Of a stretch of 64,000 nt of DNA, positions 48,879 through 57,034 are shown in pieces (within the stretch, counting starts at the first letter, position 1; the number at the start of each line of letters is the position of its first letter). The translations under genes were made by a program, and so were the position numbers. The notes under the pieces are model-generated. The model was not told the DNA's origin and ran no database searches. It saw nothing but the letters and a program-made list of their open reading frames with translations. Where the stretch lies: NCBI RefSeq assembly GCF_022761125.1, contig NZ_JAKWJR010000012.1, positions 62,001-126,000 of the forward strand. Direction: 5' to 3'. This DNA is from Nocardioides sp. SR21 (GTDB lineage Bacteria > Actinomycetota > Actinomycetes > Propionibacteriales > Nocardioidaceae).

Positions 48879-50761
48879 TCACACGACTGCTTGTCGCCAA
48901 CCGCGCCGAGATCGCGTCGCGGGTCTTCCGGACCTGCCGCGCGCTCGGCATCGAGACCGTGGCGATCCACTCCGACGCCGACGCGGCCCTGCCGTACGTC
49001 CGCGAGGCCGATGCTGCCGTGCACCTGCCCGGCAACGCGCCGTCCGAGACCTACCTGCGCGCCGACCTCGTCATCGAGGCCGCGAAGCGGTCCGGTGCCG
49101 ACGCGATCCACCCGGGCTACGGCTTCCTCTCGGAGAACGCCGAGTTCGCCCGCGCGGTCGTCGACGCCGGCCTGACCTGGGTCGGCCCGGCGCCGGAGTC
49201 CATCGACGCGATGGGCTCGAAGATCGAGGCCAAGCGGATCATGAAGGCCGCCGGCGTCCCGATCCTCGAGGCGCCCGCCGACCCGACCGAGGCCGACCTG
49301 CCGCTGCTGGTCAAGGCGTCGGCCGGTGGCGGTGGCCGCGGCATGCGCGTGGTCCGCTCGCTCGCCGAGCTCCAGAGCGAGATCGAGAAGGCGCGGGCCG
49401 AGGCGGCGTCCGCGTTCGGCGACGGCACCGTCTTCGTCGAGCCGTACGTCGAGCGCGGCCGGCACGTCGAGGTGCAGGTCGTCGGCACCAGCGTGTACGG
49501 CGACCGGGACTGCTCGCTGCAGCGCCGCCACCAGAAGGTCGTGGAGGAGGCGCCCGCGCCCGGCCTCAGCGACGAGGTCCGGAAGGCGCTCCACGACGCC
49601 GCGCGCAAGGCCGCAGAGGCGATCGACTACCGCGGTGCCGGCACCGTCGAGTTCCTCTACGACCCGGAGTCCGAGCGGTTCTGGTTCCTGGAGATGAACA
49701 CCCGGCTCCAGGTCGAGCACCCGGTCACCGAGCTGGTGGCGGGGGTCGACCTGGTCCAGCTCCAGATCGTCGCCGCCGAGAACGACTGGACGATGGGCTG
49801 GGTCGACCCGCCGAGCAGCCACGCGATCGAGGTGCGGCTGTACGCCGAGGACCCGGACGCCGACTACCAGCCGCAGAGCGGCACGCTGACCACGTTCGAG
49901 ATCCCGGTCGAGGAGGGCATCCGCGTGGACGCCGGCTTCGAGTCGGGCAACACCGTGTCGACGCACTACGACGCGATGATCGCGAAGGTCATCGCGCACG
50001 CGCCGACCCGGGAGGCCGCGGCCCGCAAGCTCGCCGGCGTACTCAGTCGGGCGAAGATCCACGGGCTCGTCACCAACCGGGACCTGCTGGTGCAGATCCT
50101 GCGGGACCCGACGTTCATCGCTGGACAGGTGAGCACCGACTTCCTCGGTGGCTTCGAGACGGGCGCTAGCGCGCCTTCCTCAACCACCGACGCCGCCGTC
50201 GCTGCGGCGATCGCGCTGGCGGAGCAGGCCAAGGCGGCGCGCACCGTCCAGCGCGGGATCCCGGTCGCCTGGCGCAACGTGGTGTCCCAGCCGCAGCGCA
50301 CGGAGTTCGAGGACGTCTCGACGGGCTCGACGACCGTGGTCGAGTGGCACGGCGCCTACCGCGTCGACGGCCACACGGTCGTGACGGCGGGGCCGGCAGA
50401 GGTGACGCTGGAGACCGACGGCGTGCGGACGACGTACGCGGTCGCGGTCGACGGCCTGGCGGTCGACGTCGACAGCCCGCGCGGACACGTGCGGCTGACG
50501 CGGGTGCCGCGGTTCGTGGACCCGGCCGAGCAGGTCGCCAGCGGCAGCCTGCTGGCGCCGATGCCCGGCACCGTCGTCAGCGTCGCGGTCGAGGCCGGCC
50601 AGGCGGTGACCGCCGGGCAGCCGGTCGTCGTGCTCGAGGCGATGAAGATGCAGCACACCGTGAAGGCGCCGACCGACGGCGTCGTCACCCAGATCGATGT
50701 GAAGGCCGGTGCGCAGGTCGCCGCCGGCGAGGTTCTCGCAGTAGTGGAGGAAGAATCATGA
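48875..50761 (+). CDS. accA: Acyl-CoA carboxylase alpha subunit (biotin carboxylase + BCCP)
   Basis: 628 aa. Biotin carboxylase at ~1-445: LLVANRAEIASRVFRTCRAL, HPGYGFLSENAEFA, ATP-grasp KASAGGGGRGMRVV and EMNTRLQVEHPVTE. A variable linker follows (~425-555), then the biotinyl domain with EAMKMQHTVKAP, Lys ~591 being biotinylated. It carboxylates biotin using ATP and bicarbonate for the AccD partner upstream. The start is TTG 48875 (TTGA overlap with accD), with GGAGTG 6 nt upstream. The linker contains two REP-like sequences (50152-50188 and 50311-50343), in frame. Confidence 0.93.
   Translation: MITRLLVANRAEIASRVFRTCRALGIETVAIHSDADAALPYVREADAAVHLPGNAPSETYLRADLVIEAAKRSGADAIHPGYGFLSENAEFARAVVDAGLTWVGPAPESIDAMGSKIEAKRIMKAAGVPILEAPADPTEADLPLLVKASAGGGGRGMRVVRSLAELQSEIEKARAEAASAFGDGTVFVEPYVERGRHVEVQVVGTSVYGDRDCSLQRRHQKVVEEAPAPGLSDEVRKALHDAARKAAEAIDYRGAGTVEFLYDPESERFWFLEMNTRLQVEHPVTELVAGVDLVQLQIVAAENDWTMGWVDPPSSHAIEVRLYAEDPDADYQPQSGTLTTFEIPVEEGIRVDAGFESGNTVSTHYDAMIAKVIAHAPTREAAARKLAGVLSRAKIHGLVTNRDLLVQILRDPTFIAGQVSTDFLGGFETGASAPSSTTDAAVAAAIALAEQAKAARTVQRGIPVAWRNVVSQPQRTEFEDVSTGSTTVVEWHGAYRVDGHTVVTAGPAEVTLETDGVRTTYAVAVDGLAVDVDSPRGHVRLTRVPRFVDPAEQVASGSLLAPMPGTVVSVAVEAGQAVTAGQPVVVLEAMKMQHTVKAPTDGVVTQIDVKAGAQVAAGEVLAVVEEES
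50152..50188 (-). repeat. REP-like element inside accA linker
   Basis: Read on the minus strand it is GGTGGTTGAGGAAGGCGCGC, then TAGCGCCCGTCTCGAAG. The same GGTGGTTGAGG...GCTAGC plan occurs in the intergenic repeat at 58808. It is in frame and encodes the stretch FETGASAPSSTT of AccA. Confidence 0.65.
50311..50343 (+). repeat. Second REP-like sequence inside accA linker
   Basis: GACGTCTCGACGGGCTCGAC is followed by GACCGTGGTCGAG: a right-arm-like then a left-arm-like part of the repeat family, in frame (DVSTGSTTVVE). Weaker match than the other copies. Confidence 0.5.
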
Positions 50762-51921
50762 CCGTCGCGTTCAGCGAGTCCGAGGAGCGCCAGGAGCTGC
50801 GCAAGGCCGTGGCCAAGCTGGCCTCCAAGTACGGCCGGGACTGGTTCACCGAGAAGGCCCGCGCCGGCGAGAAGACGACCGAGCTCTGGCTCGAGATCGG
50901 CAAGAACGGCTACCTCGGCATCAACATCCCCGAGGAGTACGGCGGCGGTGGCGGTGGCATCGGCGACATCGCGGCCGTCTGCGAGGAGCTGTCCGCCCAG
51001 GGCTGCCCGCTGCTGCTGATGGTCGTCAGCCCGGCGATCTGCGGCACCATCATCAGCCGCTACGGCACCGAGGACCAGAAGCAGCGCTGGCTGCCGGGCA
51101 TCTGCGACGGCACCAGCACGATGGCGTTCGCGATCACCGAGCCCGACGCCGGCACCAACACCCACAACATCACCACCACCGCCCGCAAGGACGGCGACGA
51201 GTGGGTGCTCAACGGCCGCAAGATCTACATCTCCGGCGTCGACGAGGCCGACAACGTGCTCGTGGTCGCGCGGGCCGAGGACTCCAAGACCGGCAAGGTG
51301 AAGCCGGTGCTGTTCGTGGTCCCCACCGACGCCGCCGGCCTCGAGGCCAAGGCGATCCCGATGGAGATCGTCAGCCCCGAGCTGCAGTTCACGGTGTTCC
51401 TCGACGACGTCCGGCTGCCGGCCGAGGCGCTCGTCGGCGACGAGGACGGCGGCCTGGTGCAGCTGTTCGCGGGCCTCAACCCCGAGCGGATCATGGCCGC
51501 CAGCTTCTCGACCGGCCTGGCGCGCTACGCGCTCGACCGCGCGACGGCGTACGCGAAGGAGCGCACCGTGTTCAAGGACGCCATCGGTGCCCACCAGGCC
51601 ATCGCGCACCCGCTCGCGCAGTCGCACATCGAGATCGAGATGGCCCGGCTGATGACCCAGAAGGCCGCCGCGCTCTACGACGCCGGCGACGACATGGGTG
51701 CCGGCGAGGCCGCGAACATGGCGAAGTACGCCGCCGCCGAGGCCGCCTGCGACGCCGCCGACCGCGCCGTGCAGACCCACGGGGGCAACGGGATCACCCA
51801 GGAGTACGGCATGGCCGGCCTCCTGGTCGCCACCCGCGCCGGCCGGATCGCCCCGGTCAGCCGCGAGATGATCCTGAACTTCGTCGCGATGCACTCGCTG
51901 GGACTGCCCAAGTCGTACTGA
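50758..51921 (+). CDS. Acyl-CoA dehydrogenase (second of two in operon)
   Basis: 387 aa. MAFAITEPDAGTNTHNITT and LNGRKIYISGVDEADNVLVV are the flavin-domain motifs; FKDAIGAHQAIAHPLAQSHI and VQTHGGNGITQEYGMAGLL the helical ones. Resembles AtuD/AtuE-type or isobutyryl-type enzymes more than FadE. It differs from the first dehydrogenase (45663) at most positions, suggesting two successive or chain-length-specific oxidations. Preceded by a strong ribosome site (GGAGGAAGAATC) and a 4-bp overlap with accA. Last gene of the operon. Confidence 0.92.
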   Translation: MTVAFSESEERQELRKAVAKLASKYGRDWFTEKARAGEKTTELWLEIGKNGYLGINIPEEYGGGGGGIGDIAAVCEELSAQGCPLLLMVVSPAICGTIISRYGTEDQKQRWLPGICDGTSTMAFAITEPDAGTNTHNITTTARKDGDEWVLNGRKIYISGVDEADNVLVVARAEDSKTGKVKPVLFVVPTDAAGLEAKAIPMEIVSPELQFTVFLDDVRLPAEALVGDEDGGLVQLFAGLNPERIMAASFSTGLARYALDRATAYAKERTVFKDAIGAHQAIAHPLAQSHIEIEMARLMTQKAAALYDAGDDMGAGEAANMAKYAAAEAACDAADRAVQTHGGNGITQEYGMAGLLVATRAGRIAPVSREMILNFVAMHSLGLPKSY

Positions 51922-51940
51922 ACGTGTCACAGTCGAGGGG

Positions 51941-52546
51941 ATGACAGACGACAGCTGGACCAACGGCGGCTCGGCCGCGCTCGCGACGTACGCACCCGAC
52001 GTCCTGGACTCCTACGGACTGCTGGTGTCGGTCCGCCCGTCGGGGGTGCACGACGAGATGCTCGAGTCGCCGGCGGTCGTGGCGTTCGCCGAGCAGTTCC
52101 GCGTCGACGTCGCGCGGATCGACGAGTCCGTGCGAGCACGGTTCCTGGACGAGACCGGTGGCCACGCGGCGGCGATCGTGAACATGGTCTGGATCGCCGA
52201 CGTCGCGCCCCGGATCCGGGAGGCCCTCGACGCGTTGTTCGGGCCGTCCGCCGAGTGGCCGGGACGGCGCCGGTACCCGGTCGCGGACACCGCCGTCGCG
52301 GTCGGCGCCTTCCTGGACTCGGTCGCGCGGTACGACGAGGTCCACCACGACCACTCCAGCGACCGGCCGGACGCGGCGAACGCCGCGCTGGCCCTCAGCG
52401 ACGCCATGGTCCGGTCGCCGAGCGCCATCCCGGCCTCGGTCGTGGAGGCGATCCACGAGCTGCTCACGCCCGAGCAGGCCGTCGACGTCGTCCTGGACGG
52501 CGCCCGCCGCTCCGCCGAGAAGATCGAGACGGCGCTCGCGGCCTGA
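51941..52546 (+). CDS. CMD/AhpD-like protein lacking the CxxC active site
   Basis: 201 aa. Clear paralogue of the gene at 53820: SPAVVAFAEQFRVDVARIDE matches DPRVVAFAEQFAADVSVIDD, and RPDAANAALALSDAMVRSPSA and LTPEQAVDVVLDGARRSAEK match equivalent parts. The segment that in the other copy holds HDCRVCRS is replaced by a short VHHDHSSD stretch, so the peroxidatic Cys pair is gone. It may be a regulatory or structural partner. Own weak promoter (CACAGT, 7 nt before the ATG; GAGGGG also possible as ribosome site). Confidence 0.75.
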   Translation: MTDDSWTNGGSAALATYAPDVLDSYGLLVSVRPSGVHDEMLESPAVVAFAEQFRVDVARIDESVRARFLDETGGHAAAIVNMVWIADVAPRIREALDALFGPSAEWPGRRRYPVADTAVAVGAFLDSVARYDEVHHDHSSDRPDAANAALALSDAMVRSPSAIPASVVEAIHELLTPEQAVDVVLDGARRSAEKIETALAA

Positions 52547-52554
52547 CTCCCGGA

Positions 52555-52576
52555 TCGAACGTGTGTTCGATAGAGT
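52555..52576 (+). promoter_or_regulatory. LexA SOS box and -10 of dinB
   Basis: TCGAACGTGTGTTCGA (52555-52570) matches the actinobacterial LexA consensus CGAAC-N4-GTTCG. It directly abuts TAGAGT (52571-52576), the -10, which is 6 nt before GTG 52583. LexA binding here would block transcription. Confidence 0.88.
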
Positions 52577-52582
52577 GGGGTC

Positions 52583-53815
52583 GTGGCCAGGATCCGGAGC
52601 AGCGAGAGCGCGAGCATCCTGCACGCCGACCTGGACTCGTTCTTCGCCTCCGTCGAGCAGCGTGACGACCCGCGGCTGCGCGGCCGGCCGGTTATCGTCG
52701 GGGGCGGCGTGGTGCTGGCGGCCAGCTACGAGGCCAAGGCGTACGGCGTGAAGTCCGCGATGGGTGGGCGGCAGGCGGCCCGGCTCTGCCCCGACGCGAT
52801 CGTCGTACCGGCCCGCTTCTCGGCGTACGTCGAGGCCAGCAAGCAGGTGTTCGACATCTTCAATGACACCACCCCGCTGGTCGAGGGCATCTCCATCGAC
52901 GAGGCGTTCCTCGACGTGACCGGCCTGCGCCGCCTGGTAGGAGAGCCGGAGGAGATCGGCGTCGCGCTGCGCACGCGCGTGCGCGAGGAGGTCGGGCTGC
53001 CGATCTCGGTGGGGATCGCGCGCACCAAGTACCTCGCCAAGGTCGCCAGCGCGGTCAGCAAGCCCGACGGCCTGCTGCGGGTGGCGCCCGAGCTGGAGGA
53101 GGAGTTCCTCCACCCGCTGCCGGTCGAGCGGCTCTGGGGCGTCGGGGCGATCACGGCCGGCAAGCTGCACGCCGAGGGGATCCGCACGATCGGCGAGCTG
53201 GCGGGCCGCGAGGAGCGCGAGCTGCACTCGACCGTGGGCCGGGCCGCCGGCCGGCACCTGTGGGCCCTGGCGAACCTCCTCGACCCGCGGCCGGTCGAGG
53301 TCGGCCGACGGCGCCGCTCGATCGGGTCGCAGAGCGCGATGGGGCGCGCCGGCCGACCCAAGTCCCGCGAGGAGCTCGACGCCCTGCTCGCCGGGCTCGT
53401 CGACCGGGTCGCCCGCCGGCTGCGCGCGGGGGAGCGGATCGGGCAGACGTTCACGCTGCGGCTGCGCTTCGACGACTTCACCCGCGCGACGCGGTCGGCG
53501 ACCCTGCGGCACTCCACCGCGACGACCGCGACCTGGCTCGAGACCGGTCGCCGGCTGCTCGCCGACAACTGGCCGCTGATCGAGGCGCGCGGCTGCACGC
53601 TGCTCGGCATCACGATCTCCGGCCTCACCGACGGCCGCTCCCAGCAGCTCGAGCTGCCGCTGTGGCCGGAGGTCGACCACGAGACCGGCCTCGACGCCGC
53701 GCTCGACCGGGTGCGCGACCGGTTCGGCTCGACGTCCGTCACCCGGGCCGTGCTCGTCGGCCGCCGCACGGGGCTCGAGATGCCGACGCTGCCGGACCCG
53801 GGGCCACTAGCCTGA
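52583..53815 (+). CDS. dinB: DNA polymerase IV (Y-family translesion polymerase)
   Basis: 410 aa. The palm has the metal-binding Asp16 in LHADLDSFFASVEQ and Asp106-Glu107 in SIDEAFLDVTG; YVEASKQVFDIF, ISVGIARTKYLAKVASAVSK and LWGVGAITAGKL (HhH thumb) follow, then the little-finger domain. It bypasses DNA lesions and causes mutations after damage. The C-terminal LELPLWP... may serve as a beta-clamp contact (QLELPLW). Leaderless GTG with a consensus LexA box upstream. Sits between two CMD-like paralogues. Confidence 0.95.
   Translation: MARIRSSESASILHADLDSFFASVEQRDDPRLRGRPVIVGGGVVLAASYEAKAYGVKSAMGGRQAARLCPDAIVVPARFSAYVEASKQVFDIFNDTTPLVEGISIDEAFLDVTGLRRLVGEPEEIGVALRTRVREEVGLPISVGIARTKYLAKVASAVSKPDGLLRVAPELEEEFLHPLPVERLWGVGAITAGKLHAEGIRTIGELAGREERELHSTVGRAAGRHLWALANLLDPRPVEVGRRRRSIGSQSAMGRAGRPKSREELDALLAGLVDRVARRLRAGERIGQTFTLRLRFDDFTRATRSATLRHSTATTATWLETGRRLLADNWPLIEARGCTLLGITISGLTDGRSQQLELPLWPEVDHETGLDAALDRVRDRFGSTSVTRAVLVGRRTGLEMPTLPDPGPLA
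53808..53813 (+). promoter_or_regulatory. -10 element of CMD-like gene inside the dinB end
   Basis: TAGCCT, 6 nt before GTG 53820. It is formed from the last two codons of dinB and the first base of its stop. Confidence 0.55.
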
Positions 53816-53819
53816 CCGC

Positions 53820-54560
53820 GTGCCGCCACCGTCGACGCTGCCCGACTCCTTCGGCGCCGTCGCGGCCGCGCGGCGCGCGCTGGACGTCGACCTGTCCGAC
53901 CCGCGGGTGGTGGCGTTCGCCGAGCAGTTCGCCGCGGACGTGTCGGTGATCGACGACCAGATGCGGTCGGCGTTCCTCGAGGCCATCGGGCCGGCGGCGT
54001 TCGAGGCGGTGCAGGCGATCTACGTCGACGACTTCTGGCCGCGGGTCTCGGCCGTGCTCGGGGTCGAGCCCCGCACCGCCGAGAGCGGGCAGCTGTGGCC
54101 GGCGCTCGAGGAGTTCATGCGCGAGGTCGCCCGCCTCGACGCGCTCGACCCGGTGACGACCGAGCTGGTCCGGCTGCGCGGCGCCCGCCAGCACGACTGC
54201 CGGGTGTGCCGGTCCCGCCGCTCGATCGCGGCGATCGAGCACGGTGCCGACGAGGCGACGTTCGACGCCGTCGACCGGTACGCCGACAGCGACCTGCCCG
54301 ACGCCGCCAAGGCCGCGCTCGCGCTGACCGACGCGATCATCTGGACGCCGTACGCCGTCCCCGCGGACGTGCTCGCGGCGGCACGGGCGCACCTCACCGA
54401 GGACCAGCTCGCCGAGGTCGTGCTCGACGTGACCCGCAACGCGGCGAACAAGATCGCCGTCGCGCTCGGCGCCGACGCGGCCACGGTGAGCGACGGCGTG
54501 GAGCTGTTCCGCACCGACGAGAACGGCAACCTGACCGTCGTGACGGCAGATCCTCGGTAG
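53820..54560 (+). CDS. Carboxymuconolactone decarboxylase/AhpD-like protein with CxxC
   Basis: 246 aa. All-helical AhpD-like fold. HDCRVCRSRRSIAAIEHG (~125-142) holds the redox Cys127 and Cys130 with the following His, as in alkylhydroperoxidase D. RPDAA-type core helices recur (LPDAAKAALALTDAI). Such proteins reduce peroxides through lipoamide or thioredoxin-like partners. It follows dinB after 4 bp and has its own -10, so it may be both read-through SOS-induced and constitutive. Confidence 0.82.
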   Translation: MPPPSTLPDSFGAVAAARRALDVDLSDPRVVAFAEQFAADVSVIDDQMRSAFLEAIGPAAFEAVQAIYVDDFWPRVSAVLGVEPRTAESGQLWPALEEFMREVARLDALDPVTTELVRLRGARQHDCRVCRSRRSIAAIEHGADEATFDAVDRYADSDLPDAAKAALALTDAIIWTPYAVPADVLAAARAHLTEDQLAEVVLDVTRNAANKIAVALGADAATVSDGVELFRTDENGNLTVVTADPR

Positions 54561-54563
54561 CGT
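54558..54563 (+). promoter_or_regulatory. -10 element of brkB-like gene, overlapping previous stop
   Basis: TAGCGT, 6 nt before GTG 54570. The first three bases are the TAG stop of the CMD gene. Confidence 0.6.
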
Positions 54564-54569
54564 GTCCGA

Positions 54570-55598
54570 GTGGCACGGGTCATCGACGCTGTTGACGACG
54601 CTCAACGGCGTTGGTCCGTGTTCGGCTACCCGCTCGGCGTGATCTACAAGTACTTCGACGACCAGGGCAACTACCTCGCCGCGATCATCACGTACTACGC
54701 GTTCATCGCGATCTTCCCGCTGCTGCTGCTCGGCTCGACGATCCTCGGCTTCTTCCTCGAGGGCGACCCGGAGCGCCAGCAGGAGCTGCTCGACTCGGCG
54801 CTGGCTCAGTTCCCGATCATCGGTGACCAGCTCGGCACGCCCGAGGGCCTGACCGGGTCGACGACGGTGATCATCGTCGGCTCGCTCGTCGCGTTGTACG
54901 GCGCGCTCGGGCTCGGCCAGGCGCTGCAGAACACCCTCAACGTCGCGTGGGGAGTGCCGCGCAACAGCCGGCCGAACCCGGTCATGCTGCGACTGAAGAG
55001 CCTGTTCCTGCTGGTGACCGCCGGCGTCGCGATGCTCGCGATCTCCGCGCTCTCGATCCTGGTCAGCCACACCGAGGTCTTCGGCGAGAGCCTGTCCTCC
55101 TACCGCTGGCCGATCATCGTGCTGACCGTCACCGTCAACACCCTGGTGCTGACCGCCCTGTTCCGCGTCGGCGCCGCCCGCAGCCACAGCATCTGGACCG
55201 GCTCGGTCCCCGGCGCGGTCGTCTCGTCCCTGCTCTGGGTGGGGCTCCAGTCGATCGGTGCCCTCTACGTCACGAACGTGATCACGAAGACGACCGGCAT
55301 GAACCAGACCTTCGCGCTGGTCCTCGGTCTCATCGGCGTGATCTGGCTGGCTGCCGCCATCGGCGTCTTCGGCATCGAGGTGAACGTCGTGCTCGACCGG
55401 CGCCTCTGGCCGCGTGCGCTGCTGACGCCGTTCACCGACCGGGTGAGACTCACCGAGGCCGACCAGCGGGCGTACGCCAGCTACGCGAGGGCCCAGCGCC
55501 ACAAGGGGTTCGAGACCGTCGAGGTCACGTTCACCGACTCGATGAAGCTGCGCGTCGTCCAGCGGGAGCCGGACGACGACGCCGATCACGCGTCGTAG
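54570..55598 (+). CDS. YihY/virulence-factor BrkB-like membrane protein
   Basis: 342 aa with six membrane segments (approx. 35-60, 95-118, 145-165, 180-200, 215-238 and 248-272). NYLAAIITYYAFIAIFPLLL is the typical first segment; LNVAWGVPRNSRPNP and GALYVTNVITKTTGMNQTFA are further family signatures. BrkB/YihY proteins are of uncertain role; early reports of RNase BN activity were not upheld. The C-terminal ~70 residues are a charged cytoplasmic tail. The 3' end overlaps the convergent GT39 gene by 13 bp. Confidence 0.88.
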   Translation: MARVIDAVDDAQRRWSVFGYPLGVIYKYFDDQGNYLAAIITYYAFIAIFPLLLLGSTILGFFLEGDPERQQELLDSALAQFPIIGDQLGTPEGLTGSTTVIIVGSLVALYGALGLGQALQNTLNVAWGVPRNSRPNPVMLRLKSLFLLVTAGVAMLAISALSILVSHTEVFGESLSSYRWPIIVLTVTVNTLVLTALFRVGAARSHSIWTGSVPGAVVSSLLWVGLQSIGALYVTNVITKTTGMNQTFALVLGLIGVIWLAAAIGVFGIEVNVVLDRRLWPRALLTPFTDRVRLTEADQRAYASYARAQRHKGFETVEVTFTDSMKLRVVQREPDDDADHAS

Positions 55599-57034
55599 TG
55601 CACCAGGTCCGGCCAGCGCTCCGACCAGGAGCCGACCGGGCCGTCGCAGACCCACACGCCCGCGCCCTCCTCCTCGTTGTCGGCGCCGGCGTCGTTGTGC
55701 AGCGTTGCCGCGCGCTCGCAGCCCTCGAACTCCTCGGGCTCGACGTCCCACCCGACGACCACGACCGGTGACGCCGACTCGGGCGGCGGCCCCCACTCGC
55801 GCCAGCCGTTGTGGCCGCTGTAGACCGGGGCGCCCACGTCGTACCACTCCATCGCGCCGGCCTCGCCGTAGTTGCCGGTGAAGACGACCGCGCCGTCCGG
55901 GAGGTCCGCGACGACCGCGCGGACGGTCTCGGCGTGGTCGTCCCAGCCGATCGTCTCGAGCTGGTCGACGTCGAGCTTCGGGTAGCTGTCCACGTACGTC
56001 TGCTCGGGCAGCACCGGGATCACGGCCGGCCACGCGACGACGGCGGAGAGTGCGAGGACGGCGCCGGCGACGGCGGTACGCCGGCCGGGCCAGCGCTCGG
56101 CCAGTGCGACCGAGCCGGCGGCGACCAGCGGCACCACGAGGCCGGCGAGGTAGTAGCCCTTGCCGCCGGTCACCACGAACACCAGCAGGATCGCGAGGAA
56201 CCCGACGGCGACCGGCCGCGCGCGGACCCAGGCGGGGCGGCGCAGCAGCTCGACGATGCCGAAGATCCAGAGGGCGCCGATGACCGGGCTGAACATGATG
56301 AGCGCCTGGCCGAGCAGCTCGATCCGGCCGCCGACCCCGCCGTACTCCTCCGAGATGTCGGCGGACAGGTCGAGCACCGGCCAGTCGTGCGCGTGCTGCC
56401 ACAGCAGGTTGGGGATCCACAGCAGCAGCGCGACGACGCCGCCCAGCCAGGGCCAGCGGGTGCGCAGGACCGGCCGGGTCTCCCGGACCAGGGCGACGCC
56501 GACGAGGACGCCGAAGAGGCAGAACGCGACGCCGTGCTTGTTGTTGAGCCCGATCCCCGCGATCAGGCCGGCCCACAGCCAGAGGCGTGGCCGGTCGTCG
56601 ACCAGCGCCTGGGTCACGACCAGGACGACGGCCGTCCACGCGAGGGTGTCGAAGGTCGCGGTGGACAGCCGGTGGCCGACGGCCATGATGCAGACCCCGG
56701 CGGCGACGGCGACAGCGGTCAGCAGCTGCGCCGACCTGCCGCCGCCCAGCAGCCGCGCGAACTGGGCGGAGAGGACGACGATCACCGCGACCGCCACGAT
56801 GCTCCAGATCCGCAGCACCAGCAGGCTGTCCGGTGCGATCGCGTGCGAGATCGCCGCGAGCAGGGGCGTGAACGACGGCTGGTCGGCGTACCCCCAGGCC
56901 AGGTGCTGGCCGGCGGAGCTGAAGTAGAGCTCGTCGCGATGCGGGCCGTACCGGTTCGCGATGCCCAGGAGCAGCAGCGCCTGGACGGCGACCACGGCTG
57001 CGACGCCGCGGGTGGCGTAGGGCGGTCGGGTCAC
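55586..57034 (-). CDS. GT39/ArnT-like membrane glycosyltransferase
   Basis: 482 aa with about ten membrane segments. NRYGPHRDELYFSSAGQHL (~26-44) contains the conserved acidic residue of lipid-linked-sugar transferases (PMT_2/GT39), and WGYADQPSFTPLLAA is the second family motif. The C-terminal ~120 residues form an extracytoplasmic domain. Moves a mannosyl or other sugar from polyprenyl phosphate to a protein or lipid outside the membrane. GTGA overlap with the upstream phosphatase gene. Confidence 0.88.
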   Translation of the reverse strand: MTRPPYATRGVAAVVAVQALLLLGIANRYGPHRDELYFSSAGQHLAWGYADQPSFTPLLAAISHAIAPDSLLVLRIWSIVAVAVIVVLSAQFARLLGGGRSAQLLTAVAVAAGVCIMAVGHRLSTATFDTLAWTAVVLVVTQALVDDRPRLWLWAGLIAGIGLNNKHGVAFCLFGVLVGVALVRETRPVLRTRWPWLGGVVALLLWIPNLLWQHAHDWPVLDLSADISEEYGGVGGRIELLGQALIMFSPVIGALWIFGIVELLRRPAWVRARPVAVGFLAILLVFVVTGGKGYYLAGLVVPLVAAGSVALAERWPGRRTAVAGAVLALSAVVAWPAVIPVLPEQTYVDSYPKLDVDQLETIGWDDHAETVRAVVADLPDGAVVFTGNYGEAGAMEWYDVGAPVYSGHNGWREWGPPPESASPVVVVGWDVEPEEFEGCERAATLHNDAGADNEEEGAGVWVCDGPVGSWSERWPDLVHYDA

